DNA of 64,000 nucleotides from the NCBI RefSeq assembly GCF_001640805.2, contig NC_066838.1:24376885-24440884 (forward strand). Reading direction: 5' to 3'. The notes under the pieces are model-generated. The model saw only the letters and a program-made list of their open reading frames with translations. It was not told where the DNA came from and made no database searches. Below, in pieces: positions 37,180-64,000 of the stretch. Positions within the stretch are counted from its first letter, which is position 1. Each line of letters begins with the position of its first letter. The translations under genes and the position numbers were made by a program. This stretch comes from Lates calcarifer (taxonomy: Eukaryota; Chordata; Actinopteri; Centropomidae).

Positions 37180-37255
37180 TGCTCCTTGGCATTGTCACCT
37201 GACTTTGAGCCCAGTTTCCCATCTGGGATAAATAAATGACTGAACTGAACACGTT
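37180..37255 (+). mobile_element. LINE 3' tail fragment
   Basis: The sequence cattgtcacctgactttgag ... catctgggataaataaatga resembles the 3' ends of teleost Rex/RTE-type retroposons. A matching tail occurs at 48275-48340 (ccatctggtatcaataaatg). No coding part remains here. Confidence 0.5.
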
Positions 37256-37779
37256 GTTTTATGTAAAATCATCATCTGCAAAAAAAGGTAACTAACACCC
37301 ACAGTCTACACCACAGTAGTCTTTAATTTGTTTTTTCTTGTTCAGTGGTTTTTTGGAGTTTTTCCTCGTTGATACTCGGCTCCTGCAGAAATACTCGCTG
37401 TACTTTTGGTGCATTTCACCATGTACATGGGTCACTGATGAAAACACTCCTGGTTCATGTAATCCTGTCTGTGTGGCCAATCTTAAAAAAACAAAAAACA
37501 GGCTGCGTCCTCTAATCTAGAGTCAACATGACACTGAAACACACAAACACAAACAAACCAACTGTTATAAATGTGTTTTTATATTGTTTCTGCTTTAACA
37601 GTAGCAGTTATGTAAAGAACGAGGCAGCAACAGACGTGTCTGCAGTGGCGTGATCACCGCAGAGAATGAGACAGAGCAAAGAGTATGGTTTGAAATAAGG
37701 AAGTGAATTCAGTTCAGTTCAAACCTGCAGAGGAAACTGAGACACACTCATCATTGTGAGCTGACTTTTGTGGTCTAGA

Positions 37780-37860
37780 AAGAGAGAGAGCGAGAGAGAG
37801 AGAGAGAGAGACATCCTTCTCCACTGCCGCTTCTTTTTCTGCTGCCTCTCTCTCTCTCTG
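37780..37860 (+). repeat. (AG)n then (CT)n runs near the agap2 short-form 5' end
   Basis: An (AG)n run at 37780-37811 and a CT run at 37845-37860 are separated by about 35 bp. They are complementary and could fold in the agap2 short-form 5' UTR if transcription starts upstream of them. Confidence 0.75.
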
Positions 37861-37973
37861 TGTCTTAAAAGTTCGCGTTCATCTCGTGGAAAAAAACAAA
37901 ACAGCCGGTGAGTTCAAATGGGCTGAAGCGAGGCACTTTCTGCTTCAGTTTTCATACGGATTCATGTGTCAGG

Positions 37974-62666
<24,693 letters not shown>

Positions 62667-64000
62667 GTGAGTCTTTCTTCTTCCTGTTCAAACCTCTTTG
62701 AAAAGAGGAAAAAAAAAGCAGCTCCACGATAAACTTAGACGTAGATTAACCTTTTAAAATCCTGTGCAACCTTGGTTCAATATCTCTCACTCTCATTCGG
62801 ACTTCTTGGTTGTAAAATTTTGAGGTGTTTGGTCACAGGTAAAGGTGAGCGCGTTGACAGCGTAACACCCTCTGTGCACGGTGAATGTACCCGGTCAGGT
62901 TTCCATTAAGTACAGGTCTCTGTTCAGGATAGTCCCAGGTGTAAAAACAGTCCCTACTGTTCGTACTTTCTGATGCTTTAGGAACGACCAGGGTGGAGCT
63001 TGCAGGGCTGAACATCGCTGATAAAACCAAGACGTGTGGCTGCTTCTATCTGCTTCATTTACATGTCTGTGAAGGTTCTCTACTTTGAGCTTCATTCACA
63101 ACATAAGGATGTACTGGATGACAAGTGTCAGTAAGAGGATGGGGAAAACACATTTTCTCTAGTGTTTATAAAGATAAAAAACAATATTATGTTGTCGGCT
63201 TTCCATAGAGGGAGAGAGAGAGAAAGCACAAACAAGCTGAAAGCACAAATGAATGAGATGGAGAGCAGTGATCGAGAAAACGAGTAAAGAGGAGGAATAA
63301 AACCTAATTTGCTGATTGTTTTATCACAGTTTCATACTAATGCATAGACAAATAACCATAAAACACTCAGCAGATCTTCTGCTGTGGAGACAGGCGGAGA
63401 ATTTTCTGTCTCTTTTGCAACAATAAGTAAAGTCTGCTACTAAACATCTACATTTTTGTGCACAGGGCCAAAAATAATAAGAAGGTAAACATCCTGGTCG
63501 CCTTTGAAAGGTTACTCTTTCAATTTTCACAACCAACAAGTCAAAATGAGAAGAGGAGATACTGGACCACAGTTACAGAGGAACAAACATGGTAGAAATG
63601 TGAGGTTTTTTTGCCCTGCCTGTTTTTGTTTTAGCATAAGAAGGGGATTTAAGTCCTGTAGCAGGTTTGGAGCCAAAGCCACAAGTCTGTCAGCAGCTGT
63701 TGCAGTGATACAGGGATCTTAAATTGCTCTGCACAGATAGAATCAGGAGACTTAGAGCTTTCAGACAATGGATAATTTGGCAAGCTTGTGCAAAGACTGA
63801 GTCAGATAACAACCATAACACACCTAAAGGAGCACCCACCAAAAGTGTCCCACGAGTAGGGTTTTAAAAGGTCTAATTTGCCTAAGATACCTGGCTCTTC
63901 AGATCTAGTGACAATGCAAACACAAGTGCACAAAAAGGGACTTTAAGTTTCTACTTTAGTTCTTGTGGTCTCCAGTTCCTGAAAATCAAAGACTCTCAGA
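62667..64000. other. agap2: agap2 intron running off the window
   Basis: Searched by eye for the expected YG-DV ankyrin continuation on the plus strand and found none. A GA-rich run lies at about 63210-63225. The open frames here are short and unsupported. Confidence 0.55.

Larger units (their letters stand above)
36178..37973. promoter_or_regulatory. Head-to-head intergenic region between tspan31 and agap2 (short form)
   Basis: About 1.8 kb separates the two start codons, which point away from each other. The tspan31 side is GC-rich with two CREs. The middle holds two dispersed repeats (an 'agtactt' fragment at 36765-36875 and the 'ctaggggtcagg' repeat at 36960-37090) and a LINE-like tail at 37180-37255. 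The agap2 side has an (AG)n run at 37780-37811 followed by a CT run at 37845-37860, able to pair in a transcript. Confidence 0.5.

Overview
This is a stretch of vertebrate nuclear DNA, almost certainly from a ray-finned (teleost, probably percomorph) fish. The exons encode MARCHF9, TSPAN31 and AGAP2, whose human counterparts lie together at 12q14.1. The gaps are full of repeat families I recognise from teleost genomes: short inverted-repeat elements, 'agtactt' repeats, Rex/RTE-like LINE tails and many CA/TG microsatellites. Introns are long, with GT..AG borders and small in-phase exons. There is no prokaryotic, viral or CRISPR content.

Layout from left to right. (1) 1-1620, minus strand: the 5' end of an unrecognised gene (two candidate exons, running off the left edge), with an 0.85 kb degenerate minisatellite in its intron. 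(2) 6393-18408, minus: marchf9, complete in four exons, 347 aa. (3) 18409-30210: intergenic DNA with marchf9 upstream sequence, several mobile-element relics and a weak two-exon small-protein candidate at 24864-21640. (4) 30211-36177, minus: tspan31, complete in six exons, 212 aa. (5) 36178-37973: a head-to-head intergenic region with two perfect CREs close to tspan31. (6) 37974 to the right edge, plus: agap2, with two alternative first exons (37974-38139 short form, 44865-45984 long form) spliced to 17 shared exons up to 62666. The last coding exon(s), carrying the end of the ankyrin repeats and the C terminus, lie beyond the window.

Roles: MARCHF9 is a membrane RING-CH E3 ubiquitin ligase, TSPAN31 is a four-pass tetraspanin, and AGAP2 (PIKE/centaurin gamma 1) is an ArfGAP with GTPase-like, PH and ankyrin domains. 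They share an ancestral neighbourhood rather than one pathway. Human CDK4 lies between TSPAN31 and MARCHF9, but I found no kinase exon in the equivalent interval.

Main points for a second look: a 1-nt insertion that breaks the frame inside the agap2 PH-domain exon (about 59745); three in-frame tandem acceptors in agap2; a five-copy family of ~600-650 bp inverted-repeat elements; a TTAA-flanked element in the tspan31-marchf9 gap; and the two uncertain small genes. Exon borders were read by eye from splice sites, reading phase and remembered family sequence. No alignment was run.
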